This document shows, in pieces, positions 48,610 to 55,710 of a stretch of DNA of 64,000 nucleotides (its first letter is position 1; every line of letters begins with the position of its first letter). Source of the DNA: JAKALD01 sp963817785 (GTDB lineage: Bacteria; Pseudomonadota; Gammaproteobacteria; Burkholderiales; SG8-39); NCBI GenBank assembly GCA_963817785.1, contig CAWFPL010000003.1, forward strand, positions 124,001 through 188,000, read 5' to 3'. Position numbers and translations under genes: made by a program. Under the pieces are notes generated by a model. It had not been told where the DNA came from. It did no database searches and saw only the letters and a list, made by a program, of their open reading frames with translations.

Positions 48610-51036
48610 ATGGCACTTCATAAAGACCGCATCACCCTGCCGCCGGTTTCGGCGCAGCGCACGAACCTGACCTGCCACTTCTGCATCGTGGGCTGTGGCT
48701 ATCACGTCTACAAGTGGCCCGAGGGCGAAGAAGGCGGACGGGCTCCGAACAGGAATGCGCTGGGCCTTGATTTCCGCAAACAGCTTCCGCCGCTCGCGAC
48801 GATCATGACGACGGCCATGACCAACGTCATCACGGACAACGACGGCATCCGGCACAACATCATGGTCGTTCCGGACAAGGCATGTCCGGTGAATAGTGGC
48901 CTGAGCTCTACGCGCGGCGGAAAGATGGCCACTTACATGTACACCTCGGACGGCGTCGGCAAGGCGAGACTGCGTAACCCGATGGTCTACGCGGCCGACC
49001 AGTGGGTCGAGACGACCTGGGACAACGCCATGGCCATCTACGCCGGATTGGCCAAGAAGGTGCTCGAAAAGGACGGGCCGAGCGGAATCGTGTTCTCGGC
49101 CTTCGACCACGGGGGCGCAGGTGGCGGATTCGAGAACACCTGGGGCACGGGCAAGCTCATGTTCACGGCGCTGCAAACCCCGATGGTGCGGATTCACAAT
49201 CGTCCGGCTTACAACTCCGAGTGCCACGCGACGCGGGACATGGGCGTTGGGGAGCTGAACAACTCCTACGAGGATGCCCAGCTCGCGGACTGCATCATGT
49301 CCATCGGAGGCAATCCCTACGAGACGCAGACGAACTATTTCCTCAATCACTGGGTTCCGAACCTCCTCGGTTCGACCGTCGAACAGCGCAAGAAGCGCTT
49401 CCCCGGAGAGTCCATCGAGAAGGCTCGTCTCATCTTCGTGGACCCGAGGTACACCCCCTCCATCGCGGTCGCGGAAAAGGTTGCCGGCAAGGACAGGGTG
49501 CTGCACCTGGACATCCAGCCGGGTACCGACATCGCGCTGTTCAACGCCTTCTTCACTTACGTGGTGGAAAAGGGATGGATAGACCGCGCTTTCATCAGCG
49601 AGCACACGAAGGGCTTCGACGCCGCGGTCCAAGCCAATCACCTTTCGATGGACGAAGCCAGCGGAATCACCGGGGTACCCGTCGAGAAGCTCGTCATGGC
49701 CGTCGAGTGGGCGTACAAGCCGAAGGCCTCCGGCCATGCTCCACGCACCATGCACGGATATGAAAAGGGCATCATCTGGGGCAACGACAACTATCTGATT
49801 CAGTCGTCACTTCTAGACGTGGCAATCGCCACGCACAACGTCGGGCGCCGCGGGACAGGGTGCGTGCGCATGGGCGGACACCAGGAGGGCTATACCCGCC
49901 CGTCTTATCCCGGTAACTCCTTCATCTACATCGACCAGGAGCTCATCAAGGGCGCCGGGAGAATGATGACCTGGTGGGGCTGCAATAACTTCCAAACGAG
50001 CAACAACGCGCAGGCGCTGCGCGAGAGCGTATTGCGCCGCTCGCAAATCGTGAAGGACGCGATGCAAAAGGCTCGCGGCGCGAGCGCCCAGGAACTGGTC
50101 GACATCATCTACGACGCCACCACCAAAGGCGGCCTGTTTGTCGCCACCATGAACCTTTATCCCACCAAGCTCGCCGAGGCCGCCCACCTGATGCTCCCGT
50201 CTACTCATCCGGGGGAAATGAACCTCACGTCGATGAACGGCGAGCGCCGCATGCGACTCTCCGAGCGGTTCATGGACCCGCCGGGCACAGCGATTCCGGA
50301 TTGCCTGATTGCAGCGCGCATCGCGAACACGATGAAGAAGATGTACGAGGCCGAGGGCAACGCCGAAATGGCGAAGCGCTTCGGCGGGTTCGACTGGCAT
50401 ACCGAAGAGGACGCCTTTAACGACGGGTTCCGCATGGTCGGCCAACCGGGGGCCGGTCACATCGACAGCCAAGGTGGCGAAACCGGGCATCTCGTCACCT
50501 ACGAACGCCTGCGCAAGATGGCCAACACCGGGGTGCAGCTCCCGGCCAAGGCCTGGGAAGGCGGAAAGCTCGTCGGCACCGAGATGCTTTACGAAGACAG
50601 CAAGTTCAGTACCGCCGACGGCCGCGCGGAATTCAAGGCCTCGCCCTGGCCCGGGTTGCCGAAACTCGTCGCTGACCTGAAGGCCAAGCACCGGTTCTGG
50701 ATTAACAACGGCCGCACCAACGAAGTCTGGCAGACGGCATATCACGACCAGTACAACGAGTTCGTGCGCGGCCGCTACCCGATGGCCTACATCGAGGTGA
50801 ATCCGGAGGATGCTGCCGAGCTCGGAGCTGGACCGGGCGACGTGGTCGAGGTTTACAACGATTTCGGGTCGACCTACGCGATGGTCTACCCGAACCCGTC
50901 GACCAAGAAGAACCAAACTTTTAGGCTCTGTCCTAGTTACGTGTTGGTAAGAGGCACGCCAATGGCGTCCAGCAAGAGTGTCTGCGGGTCTACGTTGAGT
51001 GACTTCCGGTCGAAGAATCGGAACCAGGCCAGGTAG
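48610..51036 (+). CDS. aioA: Arsenite oxidase large subunit, truncated by an IS insertion
   Basis: The catalytic molybdopterin subunit that oxidises arsenite to arsenate. The [3Fe-4S] motif is Cys22-X2-Cys25-X3-Cys29, and the rest follows AioA (RGGKMATYMYTS, HNRPAYNSECHATRD, TWWGCNNFQTSNN). Native sequence runs for 771 codons to 50923. There an IS1595-family element replaces the last 54 residues with 37 IS-encoded ones, ending at 51036. The reconstructed protein would be 825 residues, the normal size. The lost tail is conserved, so folding or contact with AioB is likely impaired, but this is inference. Confidence 0.95.
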   Translation: MALHKDRITLPPVSAQRTNLTCHFCIVGCGYHVYKWPEGEEGGRAPNRNALGLDFRKQLPPLATIMTTAMTNVITDNDGIRHNIMVVPDKACPVNSGLSSTRGGKMATYMYTSDGVGKARLRNPMVYAADQWVETTWDNAMAIYAGLAKKVLEKDGPSGIVFSAFDHGGAGGGFENTWGTGKLMFTALQTPMVRIHNRPAYNSECHATRDMGVGELNNSYEDAQLADCIMSIGGNPYETQTNYFLNHWVPNLLGSTVEQRKKRFPGESIEKARLIFVDPRYTPSIAVAEKVAGKDRVLHLDIQPGTDIALFNAFFTYVVEKGWIDRAFISEHTKGFDAAVQANHLSMDEASGITGVPVEKLVMAVEWAYKPKASGHAPRTMHGYEKGIIWGNDNYLIQSSLLDVAIATHNVGRRGTGCVRMGGHQEGYTRPSYPGNSFIYIDQELIKGAGRMMTWWGCNNFQTSNNAQALRESVLRRSQIVKDAMQKARGASAQELVDIIYDATTKGGLFVATMNLYPTKLAEAAHLMLPSTHPGEMNLTSMNGERRMRLSERFMDPPGTAIPDCLIAARIANTMKKMYEAEGNAEMAKRFGGFDWHTEEDAFNDGFRMVGQPGAGHIDSQGGETGHLVTYERLRKMANTGVQLPAKAWEGGKLVGTEMLYEDSKFSTADGRAEFKASPWPGLPKLVADLKAKHRFWINNGRTNEVWQTAYHDQYNEFVRGRYPMAYIEVNPEDAAELGAGPGDVVEVYNDFGSTYAMVYPNPSTKKNQTFRLCPSYVLVRGTPMASSKSVCGSTLSDFRSKNRNQAR
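50916..50923 (+). repeat. Left 8-bp target site duplication (AACTTTTA)
   Basis: AACTTTTA directly abuts the left end of the IS1595-family element and is repeated exactly at 51971-51978. Eight base pairs is the usual duplication for IS1595-family insertions. Confidence 0.95.
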
Positions 51037-51970
51037 CTTGGGAGGTGCTTCGTGGCGACGCCTCGGAACCTGCTCAAGCGGTCGCGAATCCGGCTATGCA
51101 GAGCGTTGACGTTCTGCACGTGGTACGGGCCGAGCTTGTGCGAGCCGCGGGGAATCTGGCGAACGGTGACGCCTAGTGCCTTCCCGACGGTCAGATAGGT
51201 TTGAGAAGCGTCCGTGACGAGCACCGCGTCTGTCCGCAGCTTCGGACCCAACGCCATCGTGATGTCGCCGGCGTTCGGTGTCGAGGGCAGGACCTCGATG
51301 AAACTGTACGGGGAGCCGCGGGATACCGCGGTCTCGACGGCGACTTGCTCGGCCGATATGCCGCGCTTTCCGGCCCGCGTCCCGCGCCGATACGCCTTGC
51401 GCGGCAAGCCCTTCTTTTGGCCCTTGTACGACTTGCGGAAGAACATCTCATCCGCCTCGATAACCCCTTGCAAATCGGAGGGTTGGTGCTTCTCGAGCTC
51501 CGGCATCATCAGGTGCCGCAACCGGAAGGCGGTGTTGCGGTTAACGCCCAGTTTCTCGGCCGTCTCCCGCACCGACAGCCCCTCCTTCATGCAGAGCGCG
51601 TTCTGCAGGAGCTTCGGCTTGTTGCGGGCTCCCACCAGAGTGGTCCCGGTCAGGCTCGTGAACGTCTTCTCGCAGCCCGGGCGCTGGCACTGGTACCGCT
51701 GGCTACCGCTGACAGAATGCCCGAACCGAATGAACTCGGCGCCGCTGCACCAGGGGCACTTCGCGACCGCCTCTATGCGCTTTTCAAGCAGCCGGTGGAC
51801 CTCCTGCCGGCCCTCCAGATGCCGAACCGCGTTCGACACCTTGCGCAGCTGGTTGGGACTCAGTTTGGTCAGCTCCTTTAGGAGCCGTTCGAGGTCTCGT
51901 TTGCGCATCGGAGGTCCGCCTTCTGCTACTCAGACCGCCAATTGTACCAACACGTAATTAGGACAGAGCC
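50924..51970 (-). mobile_element. IS1595-family insertion sequence inside aioA
   Basis: A complete 1047-bp element. Its terminal inverted repeats begin GGCTCTGTCCTA and extend about 26 bp with one mismatch (AGTTACG against AATTACG). It carries one intact transposase gene on the minus strand and is flanked by the 8-bp duplication AACTTTTA. Intact ends and exact duplication mean a recent insertion. Confidence 0.96.
50937..51908 (-). CDS. IS1595-family transposase (ISXO2-like)
   Basis: 323 residues. An N-terminal zinc ribbon (CPWCSGAEF...CQRPGCEKTF, about 50-85) is followed by a helix-turn-helix (LSVRETAEKLGVNRNTAFRLRH) and the ISXO2-type catalytic domain with IEADEMFF, VLVTDAS and the HVQNVNALHSRI block near the third acidic position. 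Length is normal and no break is seen, so it is probably functional. A decayed relative of this gene lies at 53121-53203. Confidence 0.95.
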   Translation of the reverse strand: MRKRDLERLLKELTKLSPNQLRKVSNAVRHLEGRQEVHRLLEKRIEAVAKCPWCSGAEFIRFGHSVSGSQRYQCQRPGCEKTFTSLTGTTLVGARNKPKLLQNALCMKEGLSVRETAEKLGVNRNTAFRLRHLMMPELEKHQPSDLQGVIEADEMFFRKSYKGQKKGLPRKAYRRGTRAGKRGISAEQVAVETAVSRGSPYSFIEVLPSTPNAGDITMALGPKLRTDAVLVTDASQTYLTVGKALGVTVRQIPRGSHKLGPYHVQNVNALHSRIRDRLSRFRGVATKHLPSYLAWFRFFDRKSLNVDPQTLLLDAIGVPLTNT

Positions 51971-51978
51971 AACTTTTA
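51971..51978 (+). repeat. Right 8-bp target site duplication (AACTTTTA)
   Basis: Exact copy of 50916-50923 at the right border of the IS1595-family element. Confidence 0.95.
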
Positions 51979-52142
51979 TGGTCTTCGGCTACGTCAACGG
52001 CATTCAGGATGACGTCACGACCACTTGGGCCGACCGGCACATCGTTCCCTATTACAAAGGCACTTGGGCAGATATCCGCCGGGTGGGGGCAATGGAGGAC
52101 TACCAGCGCACGGTAAGTTTCAAGAACCGGCGCTTTACCTGA
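51979..52142 (+). pseudogene. aioA: Severed 3' end of aioA
   Basis: When the IS and one AACTTTTA are removed, ...KNQTF joins in frame with MVFGYVNGIQDDVTTTWADR and runs to the natural TGA at 52142, supplying the last 54 residues. No start codon or ribosome site in the correct place would let this piece be made alone. There is no internal stop or frameshift, so the gene was intact until the insertion. Confidence 0.93.
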
Positions 52143-52172
52143 ACGCGCTTCGAATCGACGCCGGAGGGCGTC

Positions 52173-52236
52173 GCGGCGCCGGTGTGGGAGGGCTCCGAAT
52201 TCCTCCTCCTCAGTTCCACACTGGCGCCGCCTTTTT
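52173..52236 (+). terminator. Rho-independent terminator after aioA
   Basis: GCGGCGCC (52173-52180) pairs with GGCGCCGC (52223-52230). The stem extends inward through GTGTGG/CCACAC with one mismatch and is followed by CTTTTT. It lies 30 bases after the aioA stop and should limit transcription into mobB. Confidence 0.85.
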
Positions 52237-52267
52237 GAAAGCAGCCAAGCAAGCCTGAGGCTCCTCC

Positions 52268-52837
52268 ATGAAAATCAATGAACTGCCGGAGAGCGTGTCG
52301 ATAGCCGATAAGCCTGTGTCCAAGCCCAAGGGACTTTGTGCGGGACGGCGGGCCTTCGGATTCGCGGGCACCTCCGGGCACGGAAAGACCACCCTAGTTG
52401 AGGAGGTCGTTGCGCAGCTGATATTCGAAGGCTTCTCCGTCTCCGCGGTCAAACACGTGCACGACGGCTTCGATTTGGATAAGCCTGGCAAGGATTCGTA
52501 TCGCATGCGCACTGCCGGGTGCAAGGAAGTGATGCTGGTCGGTGACAAGCGCTGGGGACTCATGCGCGAGTTCCGGGACCAACGCGAGCCCGAGTTGGAT
52601 GCCCTGATTCCACAGATGAGCCACGTGGACATCGTTCTCGTCGAGGGATTCCGAGCATCTCCAGTCCCGAAGATTGAGGTGTTCCGGCCGAGCCTAGGAC
52701 GAGCGCAGCGATGGCCTGACGACTCCACAATAGTCGCGGTGGCAAGCGACGAACGTCTGGATATCCCCCTACCTGTGCTCGACATGAACGACGCGACACA
52801 AGTGGCGGAATTCATTCGACGCTACGTGGGCCTTTAG
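52268..52837 (+). CDS. mobB: Molybdopterin-guanine dinucleotide biosynthesis protein MobB
   Basis: A 189-residue P-loop GTPase that assists MobA in making the bis-MGD cofactor needed by AioA. Walker A is GTSGHGKTTL (about residues 33-42), then SAVKHVHDGFDLDKPGKDSYRMRTAG and the VLVEGFR block are characteristic. An N-terminal extension of about 25 residues precedes the core. Placement right after aioA suggests that it was acquired with the oxidase, though the terminator before it implies separate or read-through expression. No moeA or mobA is seen nearby. Confidence 0.93.
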   Translation: MKINELPESVSIADKPVSKPKGLCAGRRAFGFAGTSGHGKTTLVEEVVAQLIFEGFSVSAVKHVHDGFDLDKPGKDSYRMRTAGCKEVMLVGDKRWGLMREFRDQREPELDALIPQMSHVDIVLVEGFRASPVPKIEVFRPSLGRAQRWPDDSTIVAVASDERLDIPLPVLDMNDATQVAEFIRRYVGL

Positions 52838-52879
52838 CATCGGAGAGTCGCTGCTATAAAAGCGGTCCGGCATCAAGCC

Positions 52880-53064
52880 GGGCCTGGAATCGAAACCGGC
52901 TACCGGGTGCTCTTCTCGACCCTAGAGAATTTGAATCTGATCGCGACCGCGATCCTCGATCGGCTGCTGCATCACGCCGTTACCCTAAGGTCCGCGGCAA
53001 CTCGTACCACTTGAAGGAGAAGCCGAAGGCCGGCCTCGTCCGAGCCGAAGAGGCCGAAGCGTAA
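52880..53064 (+). pseudogene. Decayed IS21-family istB remnant
   Basis: The reading GYRVLFST (from 52898) is a mid-protein IstB motif. It runs straight into LIATAILDRLLHH, which belongs near the C-terminus, so the middle is deleted. A frameshift follows near 52985, then RGNSYHLKEKPKAGLV and a stop at 53064. Both parts match IstB ATPases by motif. The GGGGAACT/GGTTCCC stretch just after it resembles IS21 ends. Confidence 0.75.
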
Positions 53065-53120
53065 ACCGGGTGGGGAACTCTCGGTTCCCATCCCTGGGGA
53101 AATTTGGGTTCCCCTTGGTG

Positions 53121-53203
53121 CGGCTGTGCAGGGCGTTGACGTAGTCGATGCGGTACGGCCCGGGCTTACGAGTGCCGCGTGGATTCTGGTGCTCGGTAAC
53201 TCG
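53121..53203 (-). pseudogene. Decayed IS1595-family transposase fragment
   Basis: About 83 bases align without gaps to 51094-51176 of the intact IS1595-family transposase, at roughly three-quarters identity by eye. It encodes a degraded PYRIDYVNALHSR against PYHVQNVNALHSR. No ends or ORF remain. With the istB remnant it fills the 448-base gap between mobB and arsR. Confidence 0.7.
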
Positions 53204-53249
53204 CAAGCTCGCCGCTCACATCGAGCGCCGCCGAGCACGCCGGGTCGGG

Positions 53250-53292
53250 TTGACGTTTGCCAGTCATTTCCATAATATTAGAAATATGGAAA
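53250..53292 (+). promoter_or_regulatory. arsR promoter and overlapping ArsR operator
   Basis: A sigma-70 promoter TTGACG (53250-53255), 17-base spacer, TAATAT (53273-53278) is overlapped by a perfect inverted repeat TTTCCATA (53267-53274) / TATGGAAA (53285-53292). The repeat spans the -10 and the arsR start codon, so bound ArsR would block transcription. The predicted start falls at or one base before the ATG. Confidence 0.85.
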
Positions 53293-53624
53293 CGAAACAG
53301 GTGATCGAGGCGCTCACCGCGCTCGCCCAGGAAACGCGGCTCGCGGTGTACCGAATGCTGGTCGAGGCGGGACCCGCCGGTCTCCCCGCCGGTGAGATCT
53401 CCACCCGGCTCGGACTGCCGGCCGCCACGGCGTCGTTCCATCTCGCGCAGCTGCGCCGCGCCGGGCTGCTCGCCTCGCGCAGCCTCGGCCGCTTCGTCAT
53501 CTACTCGGCCGATTTCGGCCGCATGAACGAGCTGCTCGGGTTTCTGACCGACAACTGCTGCGGCGGCGAATCCTGCGCCCCCGTCCCCCAACCCGCGAAG
53601 ATCATGAAAAGGAAGGCCTCATGA
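53286..53624 (+). CDS. arsR: Arsenite-responsive repressor ArsR
   Basis: A 112-residue winged-helix repressor. The DNA-recognition helix region is GLPAATASFHLAQLRRAGLL. The sensor cysteines are Cys91, Cys92 and Cys97 in the C-terminal DNCCGGESC, the arrangement of Acidithiobacillus-type ArsR rather than the helix-3 CVC type of plasmid R773. The ATG at 53286 lies inside the operator and has no ribosome site, so a leaderless mRNA is likely. Its stop overlaps the ATG of arsI by four bases. Confidence 0.94.
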   Translation: METKQVIEALTALAQETRLAVYRMLVEAGPAGLPAGEISTRLGLPAATASFHLAQLRRAGLLASRSLGRFVIYSADFGRMNELLGFLTDNCCGGESCAPVPQPAKIMKRKAS

Positions 53625-54100
53625 AACGCCTGCACGTGCACCTCGGGGTCGCCGACCTCGAGCAGAGCATCCGCTTCTATTCCGCGCTCTTCGCCGCCGA
53701 GCCGAGCGTGCGCCACGGCGATTACGCCAAGTGGCAGCTGGAGGATCCGCGCGTCAATTTCGCCATCTCGACGCGCGGCAAGGCTGCCGGGCTCGATCAC
53801 CTCGGCATCCAGGTCGAGTCCGCGGACGAGCTGAAGGAGATCGAGGGCCGGCTCGCGGCCGCCGAGCTGCCCGCGCTCGCGCAGACGGACGCTGCCTGCT
53901 GCTATGCCAAGTCCGACAAGCACTGGACGCTCGATCCGCAGGGCGTTGCGTGGGAATCGTTTCACACCCTGGGCCAGATCCCGGTATTCGGCGCCGACGG
54001 CCGCGATTCGGGTACGGCCAAGGCCCCCGGCTCGAGTTGCTGCGCCCCGCGGCCCGAAGCGATCGAAGTGGCGCTCGCCAAGCGCGCCTGCTGCGGCTGA
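53621..54100 (+). CDS. arsI: ArsI-like C-As lyase (ArsI/CadI family)
   Basis: A 159-residue vicinal-oxygen-chelate dioxygenase. The N-terminal RLHVHLGVADLEQSIRFYSALF is the family hallmark. The organoarsenical-binding pair is Cys93-Cys94 in ACCYAKSDKHW, with His in LDHLGIQV and Glu in GVAWESFHT as expected iron ligands. ArsI cleaves the C-As bond of trivalent methyl- or aryl-arsenicals. A Cys-rich tail (SSCCAP and ACCG) is extra. Coupled to arsR by an ATGA overlap. Confidence 0.9.
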   Translation: MKRLHVHLGVADLEQSIRFYSALFAAEPSVRHGDYAKWQLEDPRVNFAISTRGKAAGLDHLGIQVESADELKEIEGRLAAAELPALAQTDAACCYAKSDKHWTLDPQGVAWESFHTLGQIPVFGADGRDSGTAKAPGSSCCAPRPEAIEVALAKRACCG

Positions 54101-54107
54101 CGCGGCG

Positions 54108-54623
54108 ATGACCCAACGCGTCTACAACGTCCTGTTCCTGTGCACCGGCAACTCGGCGCGCTCGATCCTGGCCGAAGCCTTGCTCAACCACCACGGCGCC
54201 GGGCGCTTTCGCGCCCACAGTGCGGGCAGCCATCCGACCGGCAAGGTGAACCCCTTCGCGCTCGAGCTGCTGCGCCGCAATCACCTTCCGGCGGAGGGCT
54301 TGCGCAGCAAGAGCTGGGACGAGTTCGCGGCCCCCGGCGCGCCCGCGCTCGATTTCGTGTTCACGGTGTGCGACCAGGCCGCCGGCGAGGCCTGCCCGTT
54401 CTGGCCGGGCCAGCCGATGACCGCGCATTGGGGTGTCCAGGATCCCGCCGCCGTGCAGGGCAGCGACGAAGACAAGCGCCGCGCGTTCCTCGACGCCTTC
54501 CGCACGCTCGGTACCCGGGTGCGGCTGTTCGCCAGCCTGCGGCCCGAGCTGCTCGAGCGCACCGCGCTGCAGGCCAAGGTGAAAGAGATCGGCAAGGCCG
54601 GCACCGAAGCGAAGGCCGGCTGA
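54108..54623 (+). CDS. arsC: Arsenate reductase, thioredoxin-coupled (LMW phosphatase fold)
   Basis: A 171-residue ArsC of the low-molecular-weight phosphatase type. The P-loop CTGNSARS places nucleophile Cys12 and Arg18 as required. The VFTVCDQAAGEACPFWPG segment holds the second and third redox cysteines, and HWGVQDPA is the usual Asp loop. It reduces arsenate to arsenite with thioredoxin for export by Acr3. It begins seven bases after arsI. Confidence 0.95.
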   Translation: MTQRVYNVLFLCTGNSARSILAEALLNHHGAGRFRAHSAGSHPTGKVNPFALELLRRNHLPAEGLRSKSWDEFAAPGAPALDFVFTVCDQAAGEACPFWPGQPMTAHWGVQDPAAVQGSDEDKRRAFLDAFRTLGTRVRLFASLRPELLERTALQAKVKEIGKAGTEAKAG

Positions 54624-54625
54624 AG

Positions 54626-55666
54626 ATGGGCTTTTTCGAACGCTGGCTCACGCTGTGGGTCGCGCTGTGCATCGTCGCTGGTGTCCTCCTGGGACAGCTG
54701 CTGCCCGGGCCCGTGCAAGCCCTCGGCCGCATGGAGATCGCGCAGGTCAACGTTCCGGTAGGGATCCTCATCTGGGTGATGATCATCCCGATGCTGGTGC
54801 GGGTCGACTTCGGCGCGCTGCACCGGATCAAGGAGCACGCGCGCGGCATTGGCGTCACGCTGGCGGTGAACTGGATGGTCAAGCCGTTTTCCATGGCTCT
54901 GCTGGGCTGGATCTTCATCCGGCACCTGTTCGCGCCCTACCTGCCCGCGGCCCAGATCGACAGCTACATCGCCGGGTTGATCCTGCTCGCGGCGGCGCCC
55001 TGCACGGCGATGGTGTTCGTCTGGAGCCGGTTGAGCGGCGGCGATCCGCTGTTCACCCTGTCGCAGGTGGCGCTGAACGACACGATTATGGTGTTCGCCT
55101 TCGCGCCGATCGTCGGCCTACTGCTCGGCATCTCGGCGATCAGCGTGCCGTGGGACACGCTGTTCATTTCCGTGCTGCTCTACATCGTCGTCCCGGTGAT
55201 CGCGGCGCAGCTCATCCGCGGGCGCACCCTGGCGCGCGGCGGCGAGGGCGCCCTGCAAGGCCTGCTCCAGCGCCTGCAGCCATGGTCGACGTTCGCGCTG
55301 CTCGCGACGTTGGTGCTGCTGTTTGGGTTCCAGGGCAACGAGATCCTCGCGCAGCCGCTGGTCATCGCGATGCTGGCCGTGCCGATCCTGATCCAGGTGT
55401 TCTTCAATTCGGGGCTTGCCTACCTCGCCAATCGCGCGCTCGGCGAAAAGCACAGCATTGCCTGTCCTTCGGCGCTGATCGGCGCGAGCAACTTCTTCGA
55501 GCTGGCGGTTGCCGCGGCGATCAGCCTGTTCGGCTTCAACTCGGGCGCCGCACTCGCCACCGTGGTCGGGGTGCTGGTGGAGGTCCCGGTGATGCTCGCG
55601 GTGGTGAAGATCGTCAACGCCAGCGAGAGCTGGTACGACCGCGGCGTGCCCAAATCCCGCGTTTGA
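54626..55666 (+). CDS. acr3: Arsenite efflux transporter Acr3
   Basis: A 346-residue inner-membrane arsenite exporter of the Acr3/BASS family with ten predicted helices. The essential cysteine of helix 4 is Cys126 in AAAPCTAMVFVWS, and the helix-9 Glu lies in GVLVEVPVML. ACPSALIGASNFFELAVA is a strong family block; a 36-bp piece of it recurs after phaC. It begins two bases after arsC. Its stop codon lies within the FNR-type box that precedes osmC. Confidence 0.97.
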   Translation: MGFFERWLTLWVALCIVAGVLLGQLLPGPVQALGRMEIAQVNVPVGILIWVMIIPMLVRVDFGALHRIKEHARGIGVTLAVNWMVKPFSMALLGWIFIRHLFAPYLPAAQIDSYIAGLILLAAAPCTAMVFVWSRLSGGDPLFTLSQVALNDTIMVFAFAPIVGLLLGISAISVPWDTLFISVLLYIVVPVIAAQLIRGRTLARGGEGALQGLLQRLQPWSTFALLATLVLLFGFQGNEILAQPLVIAMLAVPILIQVFFNSGLAYLANRALGEKHSIACPSALIGASNFFELAVAAAISLFGFNSGAALATVVGVLVEVPVMLAVVKIVNASESWYDRGVPKSRV

Positions 55667-55676
55667 CGAGGGTCAA
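55663..55676 (+). promoter_or_regulatory. FNR/Anr-type box upstream of osmC
   Basis: TTGACGAGGGTCAA is a symmetric variant (TTGAC-N4-GTCAA) of the FNR consensus. It overlaps the acr3 stop codon. Class II spacing from its centre would put transcription start at the osmC ATG itself, with GAGACT (55698-55703) as a weak -10. Confidence 0.65.
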
Positions 55677-55710
55677 TGTCGCGCCCGCCGTCGGTGCGAG
55701 ACTGAGCGCC

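Noticed and set aside
50924..51036. The 37-residue C-terminal extension of the annotated AioA frame
   Set aside because: It is read from the IS end and transposase antisense DNA and is not a native part of arsenite oxidase.
51942..51978. Apparent start (MYQHVIRTEPTF) for a small protein covering the aioA 3' end
   Set aside because: These codons come from the IS right terminal repeat and the target duplication; there is no ribosome site and the rest is plainly the AioA tail.
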